36,418 nucleotides of DNA from Seison nebaliae (lineage: Eukaryota; Rotifera; Pararotatoria; Seisonacea; Seisonidae). A program made the translations under genes and the position numbers. Under the pieces are notes generated by a model, which was not told where the DNA came from, made no database searches, and saw nothing but the letters and a program-made list of their open reading frames with translations. Of the stretch, positions 23,473-34,997 are shown piece by piece. How positions within the stretch are numbered: the stretch's first letter is position 1; each line of letters opens with the position of its first letter. The stretch lies in assembly GCA_023231475.1 (NCBI GenBank), contig JALJEE010002694.1:1-36418 (forward strand), given 5' to 3'.

Positions 23473-24354
23473 GGAGAATTAATAATTATTTCATTTCTCC
23501 CATTATTTTTTCATTTTCTGCTAATGCTCTTTCGTATAATTTCATTTTATCTCTCACATTTTCATCACAGAATATTTCAATTGTAATTTTCTCTTAAAGT
23601 TTATTTTCACCTTCCTTCTTTCTTCAGGAGAATGACATATAAAACAACAACAATTAAATAAAATATTTTAACTACACTCCTCATTCTACTCCATCTTTAA
23701 CATTTTCCGTTCCATCTAAACATGAATTATAATAGTCTCTATTCCAATTCTCATTATATGAAGATTCAACTTCTAATTCGAATTTCTTATCATTTCTACT
23801 ACTTTCATTAAACATTAGACAGTTTACATTTTATTCATAATTCATTTAAACAACTATTGGATTCTACTAACAATCTGTTCAATTCTATTATTCTATTTAT
23901 CCTCAATTTATTCCAAATTTTTATGATGTTCACAAATCGTTTAATCATCTCATTGTTTGAGTGGTAATATTGATAAAAATACTAAAATTTTAAAAGTTTA
24001 ACAAGAAAACCTTAATTTAACTCCGACATATTTGTCATCAAATCGAGCATTACCATTCATGAACTCTAATAAGGGAATTTTATAAATATAATTATTTATA
24101 TTCTTCTTTTGATCATTCCATTTTATGCCAGTCGAAACATGAGTCCAAACATTCAATGAATTTGATAATTTTAAAATTCACTAAAAGATAGAGGCCATAA
24201 AATGATGACATATGTTTGTTAGCACTGAAATTGAATCATATGAATGATATTGATTCTAGCCGTACGCATCTCTTATATCGCACATCACATGTATGGTATC
24301 CTGTTGCTGACGATAAATAGATGAGCCAACGATAAATTATTTTAAAATTCTAAG
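23473..24354. other. Intergenic spacer, nothing recognised
   Basis: Apart from the AATAAA near the ANKRD6 end, these 880 bp show no gene, RNA or ordered repeat. The last part should hold the promoter of the secreted-protein gene. Confidence 0.6.
23657..23662 (+). terminator. Probable polyadenylation signal of ANKRD6
   Basis: A canonical AATAAA lies 185 bp after the ANKRD6 stop codon. Confidence 0.45.
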
Positions 24355-26221
24355 ATGTTGAAGAAGATATTAATTGTTCTCATATTTTCCATTATCTATT
24401 GTGCCAATGCCAAGCCAACTGATAAAAATGACGAGGTTCTTCTAGATCGTCTGTCACAAGCAGCATATCGTCGATTGAATATTTTTAAAGAATTACCTTC
24501 ATTCAAACGACAATTAGGTTAATTTTGCTTAAAATTATTTACCGTATATGTTGGAATAGAACGTGCTAAACAGGTGATATTACACAGACATTCAAGATTG
24601 ACAAAATATGGTTATAACAAATTTCTATGACTTAATATCTTCTTTCTAACGTCAATTATCAGTATGTGGTGTATCAACTATTACGGTAGCATGTATGATG
24701 ACGAGAAAGCAGGAATTGTACAATTACTGGATGCAATTGGCATTGGAGAAGATAGTAAATAATAGTATTTCTTCTTTCGTCTTTTTCATTTTCACATTTT
24801 ATTTAGTGATAACAGAATTGTTAAACCCTAAAAAAGGTCAGTTATCAACGATTAATTCAACGAATCGAATTTTTCTCAATAAAAATGAAATTTTTAGATC
24901 TCATAAGTTGTTATCAACGCTTACATCCGAGCAATACATCGTTAGACGCAAGTTTCATTTATTGTTCAAATGAAAATTAATTGCTTCCAAAAGCTTTATG
25001 TGATGTACAATTCATCAAAGACGTACTTACTGCTACCGGTTTTTAAAAATCGCTACTTATTATAAAACTTTTTTTAAGATGAGAAAATCGTGGCAGAAAA
25101 ACAAAAACTTGATATGATTAAATTATATCGATCATTTACCGTACCCAAAATTCCAAAACCAAAAAAAACTAGAAATGAAGATTTAGCAGTGTTCACCGAT
25201 TGTGTAATTCAGGAACTTGAAGCTTCTTCTATGTGCACCATTCCAAAGTTCATTAATTATTAAATTTACATCAATTTTTTATCCAATCTAAAATTTTATC
25301 CATATAGATCTGAAGGAAATACAATCATCATAGCTGGTCTGTTATGTAAAGCGGATGTGACTGATTGTGAGAAGGAGTTGGTCGAAGCATTACCTAAATT
25401 AAGTAAGCAGTGCGATGGCATGACAGAATGTATTTTCCATCCGGAAAGTTTTGGAATTACCACTGACTTCAATTTGATTTCATCCTGTTTCAAACTTATT
25501 TCATCGTTTTATAACAAACTAATTGGTAGATTCGAGCGAGAAAGTAAGCTTTACAACTAGAAACGATTTCTTTTTGAGCGTTACACCAGTTTCAATTGTT
25601 CTGGACGCATATCATTTCACGATGAAAACTTTCAATTTCTATAGTTTATTCCACTTCCTAAACAGTCTCTTATCTTATCTTATTGAAGTTACACCAAACG
25701 GAGTATTTGATGATTTATGCACTAAGTGTTATGCGCTTAACAAACCCATCAATTTCATCGCAATGCATAGAGCTGACAGATATGGGAAAGAGAAAATAGG
25801 ACAACCATCGTTTAGGATATCATTCGTGACGACCACATTTGGAGGTCTATCTACTCCAAATAAAGTAAGACTTCTGTTGATGTATGGGGCCTCTACTGTA
25901 CACCCAATAGTCATGGTGCCTGACCGTGCAGCAATCACTATCATAACCTTTCAACATTTCTATCAGGTAGACGATCCAACAGAAATGGGAGTTTATGATC
26001 CAGCTACATTATGGCGCATTTCAAGCGGATACGACTTGACCAAATCATTTCTGAAGCAATTAATATTTATTGAAGAAGAATCTGATTATGATCCAAATGT
26101 AAACTTAATTGTCGTTCACGGAAGATCAAATCTAGAATCAGATTCATCTACCAAATACTATGAATATGTTGACCTTTCTTCTACTACCTGTACAGACTGT
26201 ACGACACGTCCAATTGCATGA
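24355..26221 (+). CDS. Unrecognised secreted Cys-containing protein
   Basis: Nine exons (24355-24517, 24574-24610, 24663-24754, 24807-24836, 24898-24963, 24994-25038, 25079-25247, 25308-25543, 25689-26221) join in phase into 456 residues. The start MLKKILIVLIFSIIYCANA is a clear signal peptide with likely cleavage before KPTDKN. The mature protein has many cysteines, including MWC, LCKADVTDC, KQCDGMTEC, DLCTKC and a terminal CTDC, suggesting disulfides. No membrane segment or GPI signal is visible. I do not recognise the family. One splice is doubtful: a TAA lies in frame at 24979, and only a 30-nt intron (24964-24993, GTTCAA to AAAAG) removes it while keeping frame. Otherwise the gene is broken there. 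Secretion into body fluid or saliva is inferred from the signal peptide alone. Confidence 0.65.
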
Positions 26222-26931
26222 TCAGAAAAATAAAATAAAAATAATTACTCTAAAATAAATTATTTGACCATTTTTAATAAAGTATCTAAAATTGGTCCTC
26301 TTTCTCTTTCCTCACAAACCATATTATAATCTAACATATAACATTGAAAACTATCATTTTATGAAACTATCATAAACGACATATCTTACGATCTTAAGAT
26401 AAGTAAACTTTCTTTTCGAAATTCTAAAAATCATTAAGAAATCTTCCGAAACAAAATTTAATTCATCATTTAATTTTTACATCATAATATCAAAGAGACC
26501 AAAAGAAGGTCGCTTAGAGTGGAAACCAGATTGAAATGTGTAGAAAAAGTAAGAAAATAAAAGGAAAAACAGACCAAATATTATTCATAAAAACACAACA
26601 TAAATTCGATAAAGAAGTCGGAAAGTTTGAGATTTGGAGCAAATTGGTAATTAGAAAACGGATTAGGAAAAGGAATGAGAAAAAATTAAATGCAGAATGT
26701 TAATATTCATAATGCTTCATAATTATCACTGCCAATTTTGATCATTTTCTCATAATACTCAGAAGAATCCATAAGAATTTTGGGATCAACAGAATGGAGA
26801 TTGATAAAAATATCCAATATTTTTTCGGATCAATTTACTGTTCGATTTAACAATTTGTTAAATCTAAATATTTCGACCCACGCTATTGTTTATATTTTAC
26901 TATCACATACTATCGCTAATCACATTTTATT
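26222..26931. other. Intergenic spacer before the Tc1 relic
   Basis: About 710 bp of AT-rich sequence without a supported gene. The left terminal repeat of the Tc1-like element might lie here, but I could not match it to anything downstream of 27863. Confidence 0.5.
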
Positions 26932-27863
26932 ATGGAGAAAGCAAAAACATTATCGGAGTTCGAAAAAGGACAGATAACGGCCTTATTGTCCGAAGGTGTT
27001 TCAGTAGAATCGGTCGAAGAAAGTTATTTATTAATTTAAAAATGATAAGAATTATGGGACGAGGATGAAGGAAACCGGAAGGAATCGGTGCACGTCGGCT
27101 AGGTTATACCGTCGAATTTACCGCGAAGGTCGAAAAATGGGTAGCCATTCTCGATCTATAGCCGAGAAATGCAAAACAAACGCAAGTAAATCGACCATTT
27201 GTAGGAGACTAAAAGAAGGAAGGGTCCATTGGTAAAAAATGAAAAAAGAACCCAAACTTAATTCCCAGCATAAAACGAAAAGAATGGAAGCAATAACTGA
27301 ATGGATTGAAAAGGGTTATAATGGAAAACAAATCATATTTTCTGATGAAAAAAAAGTTTAATCTCGATGGACCTGATGGTTTTCTATACTATTGGAGGGA
27401 TTTGAGAAAAGAAAAAGAAATTATCTCCGTATCGGTTGCCCGGTCGAAAAAGGGGGTTATGGTGTGGGCCGGAATTTGGCTTGGTGTTCGTACACCAATA
27501 GTTTTCGTTGAAGGAAATATGAATTCAGAGAAATACATAGATATTCTCTTCAAATATGTCTGTCCAGCTTTGGATAAGGACTGCAAATTGATATTTCAAC
27601 AAGATAATGCTAGGCCACATATTTCAAAGGCCACTAAAGATGGGATGGATAACCGAGATGTAGTAGTAATGAAATGGCCAGCATGCAGTCCGGATTTGAA
27701 TGTAATCGATATTAATACATTATGGGGTAGACTCAACAGGGATGTCTATGCTGAAATTAAGCAATTTCAAACAGTGGAAGAATTAAAAACCAGGGTGACG
27801 TATTGTTGGGATAAAATCGAACAAAACTGTATTGATAATTTAATTGATTCATTTCCACGATGA
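26932..27863 (+). mobile_element. Broken Tc1-like (Tc1/mariner) transposase
   Basis: The N-terminal helix-turn-helix begins MEKAKTLSEFEKGQITALL in one frame and ends at TAA 27037. The middle (NYGTRMKETGRNRCTSARL to IIFSDEKK) continues in a second frame from 27050 and has an internal TAA near 27233. The catalytic core continues in a third frame from 27306. This includes KFNLDGPDG, MVWAGIWLG, IFQQDNARPH, WPACSPDLNVID and TLWGRLNRDVYA. It therefore has at least two frameshifts and one stop and cannot encode an active enzyme. The first two Asp are present. The third acidic residue, 34 positions after the second, is Asp where Tc1 has Glu, with the local motif altered to IDINTLWG instead of IENLWG. 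No terminal inverted repeats or TA duplication were identified. Confidence 0.9.
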
Positions 27864-28281
27864 ATAGCTGATGTCTTGAAAAATATAGGTTCATTTTGTT
27901 GCTAAAAAGATGTTTTTTCCATAAATTTTTAAAGATATGACACGCTTATTTAAAACTTATTCATTATACATGTATTTCGATAGGTTCTAAAGTTTTGAAA
28001 AACAATTTAGAATTTAATAATTCTTTATTTAATATATTTAATATTTAAATTTTAAAAAATTTTTAAATTCGAACTAAAAATAATGATTTCTATTTCGTTT
28101 ATTTTTACAAGTTGTTCAATAGAAGTTTGAATAAAAATAAAATAATCAGATCAATCAGAAATAATCAAAAAAAATCCAGTTTTATAGTCATTTGTGGATA
28201 TTTCTTCATAATAAATTTTGTCCAAAAAATATTTATAATAAGTATGAGTAAAAGAATAAAAAACCTCTAATTCATTTCCTT
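27864..28281. other. Spacer after the Tc1 relic
   Basis: About 420 bp of AT-rich sequence. I see no gene or transposon terminus that I can support. Confidence 0.5.
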
Positions 28282-28776
28282 TCAACATCTTCTTCGGTAA
28301 ACAACGATTTTGGAATTTTCTTTTCCGTCCAAATTTGGGAAGTACTCATAAAATAAATATAAATGTAGGACACAATATGTTCTACAATACTTTTCTGATT
28401 CTAAAAAACACAAAAAATAAGTAAAAAGGTATATTTAAGTTTTAAAATAAAATAAATGAAACATAGATGATCAGCCACTTCGAGCCAAGATGGTTTCGTA
28501 CCAACTAGCCAAGTCTCTTGACAGAAGATGATTGTTTCTTTGGTTCATGTTTAGTTGATGATTTTTGCGTGTCTGATTCGTGTTAAGTGATTGATGAGAA
28601 CGATTAACGATCGTAGTGTGTCTTCGACATTGACCAGTCCAACAAAACTTACATGACTTATCATGAATTTTAGAATTTTTCCATTTGCAGCACTTACAAT
28701 TGGGAATAGAATATTTTTTCTTTTCTTTTGTGATTGTTGTTATTGAAGGTTGTAGTGATTGCTTCTCGGTTCGATA
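28282..28776 (-). CDS. Possible Cys-rich gene fragment, unrecognised
   Basis: An open frame from 28776 to 28480 encodes a cysteine cluster, PNCKCCKWKNSKIHDKSC then KFCWTGQC, followed by an Asn/His-rich stretch. A phase-consistent splice (donor GTGGCT, acceptor TTTTTTAG) leads to 28400-28282, encoding KYCRTYCVLHLYLFYEYF and ending RRRC before TGA. Spacing of the cysteines suggests metal binding or disulfides, which is inference. There is no start codon, and a TAA precedes position 28776, so a 5' exon would be needed. Another frame of the second exon is also open, so the splice is uncertain. It could be a gene remnant or chance. Confidence 0.35.
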
Positions 28777-29426
28777 TTATTTAGTGTAATATTTATATAA
28801 AACAATTTAGTTGTAAACAATAGATAGAAATAAATTTCTATCCTATATAAAAAAACAATTTTAGTGTAATTTACATATTAAATTACATCTTGCATTTGAT
28901 TTTAATTGATTAAAATTTGTTTGTTATTTTTCTTCTTTATTGATAAACAAATTTAAATTTGGAGGTAACTTAATATAACTCATGGCATCAACTTGAAAAG
29001 TTTGTACTATTTGTATTACACAAATTAAAAAGGTCGTTAAAGAAATGGAAATTGATCAAAGTAAAATCTACGTATATATGGTTTCAATTATAGAACAACG
29101 AGTTTCTAATTTTTTTACTTTGTTTTCTCCTGTTTGAAGTAGTAAAACCGTTTTAAAATTTTTATTATAAACAATTTCAATCACCTTACCTAACAATAAA
29201 TTTCTTTTAGCTATCTGTTTTTAATTGAGATTAGTAGATTGAGTAAATTATTGATATGAAGAAGAATGATTTGATGGAAAAATATAAAGAAAAAATTGAT
29301 AATTAGGAGAATGTGTCTGTTACAAATTAAATTGTAAAATGGAAAGAATCAAAGTGAAAATTGAATTTTCCTTCTTATTCTTTTTATATTTTTGAAATTT
29401 TTTTTTATTGACCCGTTGTTCTTTAA
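28777..29426. other. Intergenic spacer upstream of the MSP gene
   Basis: About 650 bp without a supported gene. The promoter of the MSP-domain gene should lie in the last part; no distinct element is named. Confidence 0.5.
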
Positions 29427-32400
29427 ATGGCCGAAAAAATTTTCGATAAATCTTTTGATGCACCGATAGAATTTATTCCAAATTTTTATTTGGATTTCGA
29501 TGGCGATTTCACTTCTCAAGAGAAACCGGCGTCGTTTCAGATGAAGAATATTTCTGAGAATGTCATCGTATTTCGAGTACAAAGTGATATGATCAATACA
29601 TTTATCGTTTGATTTCTCAACACTATTTTCTCAAAATTTTCAAAATTTCAGGTAAAACCAGATGTCGGAACAATCGATACAGGCGAGGAGATATTTGTTT
29701 ATTTGTTTCCCAAATTGGATTTGACGGAACAAACTCGTAATGAGGCTATCAACAATGCTTTCCTCGTCTCATTTTTACAGGAACCACGGAAATTATATGA
29801 TCTCAAATTAATATGGAAAACGATGAAAAGTGAATTAATTCAACATAAATTAGTTCTAAGAAAAGTTACTGGTGATTCCATCGATTCACTTGCCATTCGA
29901 CCTTCCATCAATGATGTGCCATTTACTCGAATTAGTAAAGGAAGTCTTCAATGTAAAAGTTTATCATTAATTTAATTATTATTATTTTATCATTTATTAG
30001 TGATGGATGCGAGAAAAGTTAAATTTGTAAGAAAAGTTCAAAGTTTTAGAATTTTTTCAAATTTAGCAAGCGATTAGGAATCGTTCACGTTTAGTCGGTT
30101 TTCACATTTATTTCTTATCACAATTAATCGATAATATCTCATTCTAGATAAGAAAATCATGAAACCGATAGTTACATTTTTTTTTGATGTCAAACATGAT
30201 ATCTGTTCAGGTGCCAACGAAAATCGCTGAATTGGAATATACACCCAAAAATCGAATACTTTATTTTCCTGCACCATATTCCCAACAAACATCAGCTTCA
30301 TTGAACTTGAAGAATGTTTGTGGGACTAAATTGTCCCTGACATTATCGACATCGATACCTGATTATTTTACCGTTTTCCATTCCATAATTGAATAAATTG
30401 AATTCTAAAGTAATTTTTAGATTTCAAGGAACAATCTTATTTTAGATATTGATGAAGAGAAGATTATCGATATTGAAATGAAAACAATACCATCAGTTGA
30501 TGAATACGAGGATATCAAGAAGAATATTGTGACTGTAGAAGTCACTCCTATTGAGAATGAGATGAATGAAATAGAAAAATCGACGAAAACTTCGAATCCG
30601 CGAAAAAAACTTCAATTTTCAATTCGTGTAGATGAATGGGAAGAAGAAGCAAATCCTTCAGTTTAATTCGAATTTCATCAAATTTTTTTCAAAATTAAAC
30701 ATTTTTCAGGATCCATCATCGAATCATTTGGAGATGAAGAACCCGGGATTAAGTATTCTAATGAATCGTCCTTTAAATCATCCGGATTTGGGAAAAATGG
30801 AAATCGCTTCTTCAGCCAAAGTGATCGCTTGTCAGTTCTATATCAATGTCGATATCGATACGGATTGTGGAAATGAGAATTGTGATTTGGTGGATCAATA
30901 TTTTAAAATTTTACCAGAAAAAGCAATTTTAGCACCGTCGGATACATTACAAGTACTGGTGACAAGAGAGCCGATTTTAGATGAACATATCGAATTTTTC
31001 AAAAAACCATTACACATAACAATGAAAACGATAAATGTGGAGAATATGGAAAAGATAAATTTTCGTGATTTATTCAACGTCTCCACAACGTCCGATAATA
31101 AACATCAACGATTTCATATCAGTCTCAAATTGAATACGACGAAAGATGATGATGAGATTCATTATTCATCCAAAATTCTTGTCAATTCCATCGATGGCAA
31201 TTTTGATTTATTCAATAAAATTTATTTCACACCAAAAATTACACGAGACTTCAGTGATATTAGTGAGAAGATTGAAGATTATTTAGTGGAGCAATTGGTT
31301 GCATTAGATACTCCATTTATCGCAATTGGAGAACATGGTGAGAATGAGAAAAGAATATCAACAGATAAACGATTAAAAAATTTGACGAAACAACCGGTTT
31401 TATTTAACGTGCAAACGAAAGCAGGAATTACAGTTCGACCTAAACATGGTTTGTTACGACCGAATGAAATAATATTTTTACGATTTTATTTTGTTGCCGA
31501 TACACCAGTACATACGAATTATCGATTTATTTCCATCTTCTCCAAAATCGAAACGGATTCGAATGTCCATTCGAAAATTAATAGTATTTGGACGGAAACG
31601 AAAAATTTCAATCGATTGAAAATTCCGATATTAATCGATTCATCAAAAATATTAGCTAAATTGAAATTACACAATCCGAATCATTACGAATATAATTATC
31701 ATAACAAACGTGACGGTTTACGTATTGAGAATAATGAGAATAAATATATCAGTTTAGAACGATCAAATGACGATTATAAACATCGAGGACATTTGAAAAT
31801 TGGAAATCCGAATGAACATCAACCAGTTTTCTTCAAAGTGAAAGTGTCGAATGTGGTTTGTTGTCGTGTTGATCCGCCAATTGGCGTCGTTCAACCATTG
31901 AGTAAGATAACATTAAATATTTCATCCGATAGTGTATGTACGGAGCATAATAAGTTGGAAGGAGTGATCAATATTCAATCGATTGTAGATCGAGAGAATT
32001 TGAATATTGATGGAACGATGAAACGGAAAATTGTGGAAATTTTCGAATCACATCGATATCCAACGATTAATGAAAGAATTAAATTTATGTTAGCTGACGT
32101 TGCTGAGGAACATACGATAATAGAATCACAAACTGAAAAGTTATATAAATTAGCGTCAAGTATAAGTATGTTGAGGGAGCAGATAAAAGTTCATGAAATT
32201 AAAGAAGAAAAAAAAGAGACATGTCAACAAGTTCATATTGATGAGAAGGACGACATTTTAATAATTGAACATGAAGTTGAGGAAAGTGTAGAAATTACAG
32301 AGATTAGTGAAGAAACGACAATTGTAACAAAAGAGGAAAAACTCTCATCATCATTTACTAAGACTGATGGTAGTATCACTCCACCAGATCAGAAGAATAA

Positions 32401-34905
32401 GGAGATATCAAATGATTCATTAAATAGAACAAGTAAAAATTCATATACATCTGGCGATTATCAGGAAACGAAAGACAATGATAAACCTGTAATTCCATCA
32501 CGATCAGTTCGAGTTCAATCGGAAGATCCGTGTCCAATTCTATCACGAATAACTTCGAAATCCAAATCGAAAATATCAAAAAAATCGAAAAAAAAAGAGA
32601 AACCGATGGAGAAGAGTGATAGGAAAAGGAAACGGAAAGAAGAAGATGTCAAAGTAGTAGAGAAGGAACCCACGAAAAAAGTGAAAAAACCCAAAAATAA
32701 AATTAGTTCAATAAAAACGATAAAATCCACCAAAACTGTCACGTTAAAAAAGAGGAAAAGTTCCAGTAAAGTTACACATTCTCGAGCAGTTAGTGGTCAA
32801 ATGGGACCTCATAGTAAATCGAAAGTGTCGAGTTTATCAACCAAACGGAAATCATCGGAAAAACAAAAGAGTTCACGTTTATTGGATCAATATCATTATT
32901 CGAAAGCGACCGCAAAATCTACATTGACTAATCTAAAAAATGCTAAATTAGAATTGGCGTCGAAATGTTCAGACTCATCTGTCAAATTGATTAGTTCGAA
33001 TGAAGCACCGTTAATAATTGGAGAGTTTGAAGAACAAACTGAGACGCCACCAATTAAGAAAAGAATTAAGGGTAAAATATCCAAAACTTCATCCCCTCAT
33101 GTTGAGAAAGAAAAAAATACATCGAACACATTTGAAAAAGTGACGAAAGTGTCAAGTAACATATCGAAGAGAAAATTGAGTAAATCTAAGAGAAACTACA
33201 AATCTCATAGCGAACACAGTTTCGCTTCATCATTGAGTGTCAAATCGAAGAGTAGTGTAAGAAATAAATTGAAATTGAATTCGAATAATACATCGAAATT
33301 AACGTCAGTCAATACGGCACCATTCTCCAGTAAAGTAATGGAGGAACTTGATATAAAATATCATTCGACATCCTCTATTAAAAATCCTTCACAAATAATT
33401 CCTACACAATCAGAAATGACTACTAAAATGACTACTGGTAGGGCGACACAACCTACGAATGACACACACAATACTAGAACTATCGGTAAAACGACAATGA
33501 CGACGACCCGTAGTAAATCACAAAGTGTACCAGACGATGTATCGGCAATGCCTTTCGATTATAAAAGTGGATCGTCTTTCATTTACACTGATGGTATTAC
33601 TGGTACGATGAGTAGACGAATAGTGAATATAATGAATGAGGAAAGTGAAAATAGTCGAATGGAAGAAACGACTTTAAAAGTGACGGATGAAACACATCAA
33701 TATAAAACGGTAATAAATACATCTCAATGGGAGAATACTTCAAGTAAGAAGAAAGAATATGATGCTGGTATGAGTTCAATGGAAGATCAAACATATGGGA
33801 GAGAAAATAAACGGAATATTCTCTCATCACAATATATCACCAGTTACCCAACAACTCAATCAGATAGTTCTCCAAATTATTCTCTTAAACGTCTAATGAC
33901 TGAGACGAACTCGTCGAGATTCCAACAAAATTGTTCGAGAAGACGAGTAAGTTCACCTCATAATCGTAATGTTATGGTTCTCGTGTCGAATCAGACACTG
34001 GATGACACTCAACCAAATTCACCCGATACAAATTCACATAGTATAACGAAAATTTTGTCTTATGCAGATAAGATAAAAAATTCATTTCAAAGGAAACCAG
34101 TTGAGAAACCGGCTTTTCTTGCTGATGACGTTCAATTGCTGGATATTCAACCGTTTACGGATTTGAGATTTATTGGGTCTTTCAAAGAAACTTTAACGGC
34201 TGTAATTCATATTAGAAATATTTTCACCGAATCCGTTGTCTTCACCATCAAACCATCACATCCATATTATTACAAAGTTTTTTATTAATTTTCAGAAATT
34301 TCAATATTAAATTGTAGATCGAACCGAATCAATATACTTTGAGGCCGAAAGATTCGGTTGTAATAAATGTACAACGTAACGCTTTAAGAATACCTCAAGA
34401 GAATTTCGCATTGAAAACTATTGATCATTATTTAACGATTAATATGGCTGCAGAACACATAGCTAATGTTGACACGATTGATGATATGTTGGAGGTTTTC
34501 GCCGACAAAAGTGATCGTTCTCCTTATTTGAACCAATTGTATCTCCCCATAAAAATGACGGATGGTGAGGAAGATATTTCAGAAACGATTGAACAATTTT
34601 CGACAGAGTTTTAATTTTTAATCAATTTTATCTATCAGTTCATTTTTAGAGTTACCATTCCAAAAACTTTCAAAAAATATAATGCAATTACTACTCGATA
34701 TAATCGGAATAATCGGAATAATCGGAATAATCGAGAAACACATCCATTTTTTACTTGGGTTTTCGGAACGGGAATCATTTATTTCGCTGTACTCATCATC
34801 CATTTTATCACCGTACGGATTTTTGCGAGATCAGCAAGAACGTTGGAGGAGCAATGTAATCCAACGAACTTTTGGTCTACTTGTTGGCAATCGTGGGGTG
34901 AATGA
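29427..34905 (+). CDS. Giant multi-MSP-domain protein with C-terminal membrane anchor
   Basis: Ten exons (29427-29606, 29652-29952, 30001-30026, 30067-30088, 30148-30170, 30211-30372, 30421-30660, 30710-34276, 34318-34607, 34650-34905) give 1,688 residues. About six MSP-like immunoglobulin folds are visible near residues 10-150, 185-290, 335-445, 490-610, 655-755 and 1457-1590. The clearest signatures are FFKVKVSNVVCCRVDPPIGV, LFNVQTKAGITVRPKHGLL and FIVKPDVGTIDTGE. Residues 790-1455 are Lys/Ser-rich and disordered, with basic clusters (KSDRKRKRKEED). The last exon adds an NRN repeat, one membrane segment at about 1640-1659 (WVFGTGIIYFAVLIIHFITV) and a 29-residue tail ending WQSWGE. This resembles VAP and MOSPD proteins, in which an MSP domain precedes an ER anchor. 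ER attachment and FFAT-type partners are inferred. I know no named protein with this layout. Confidence 0.8.
34701..34733 (+). repeat. 9-bp coding tandem repeat in the MSP gene tail
   Basis: The unit AATCGGAAT is repeated nearly four times in frame, encoding NRNNRNNRNNR directly before the membrane anchor. Confidence 0.85.
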
Positions 34906-34916
34906 ACATTTAAATT

Positions 34917-34922
34917 TTTATT
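34917..34922 (-). terminator. Probable polyadenylation signal of the REEP gene
   Basis: AATAAA on the minus strand lies about 76 bases after the REEP stop. The MSP gene has its own AATAAA at 34960-34965 on the plus strand, so the two 3' untranslated regions should overlap in antisense. Confidence 0.5.
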
Positions 34923-34997
34923 TTTTTTCGTAACTAAATTACATGAAATGTTACTTAACAATAAAAAAAAATTAAAGTTCTTTTCCTTCGAAACAAT

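Noticed and set aside
32515-32742. Hydrophobic minus-strand frame in the MSP gene
   Set aside because: It is the antisense shadow of the Lys-rich segment; AAA/AAG codons read as Phe/Leu on the other strand and mimic a membrane protein.
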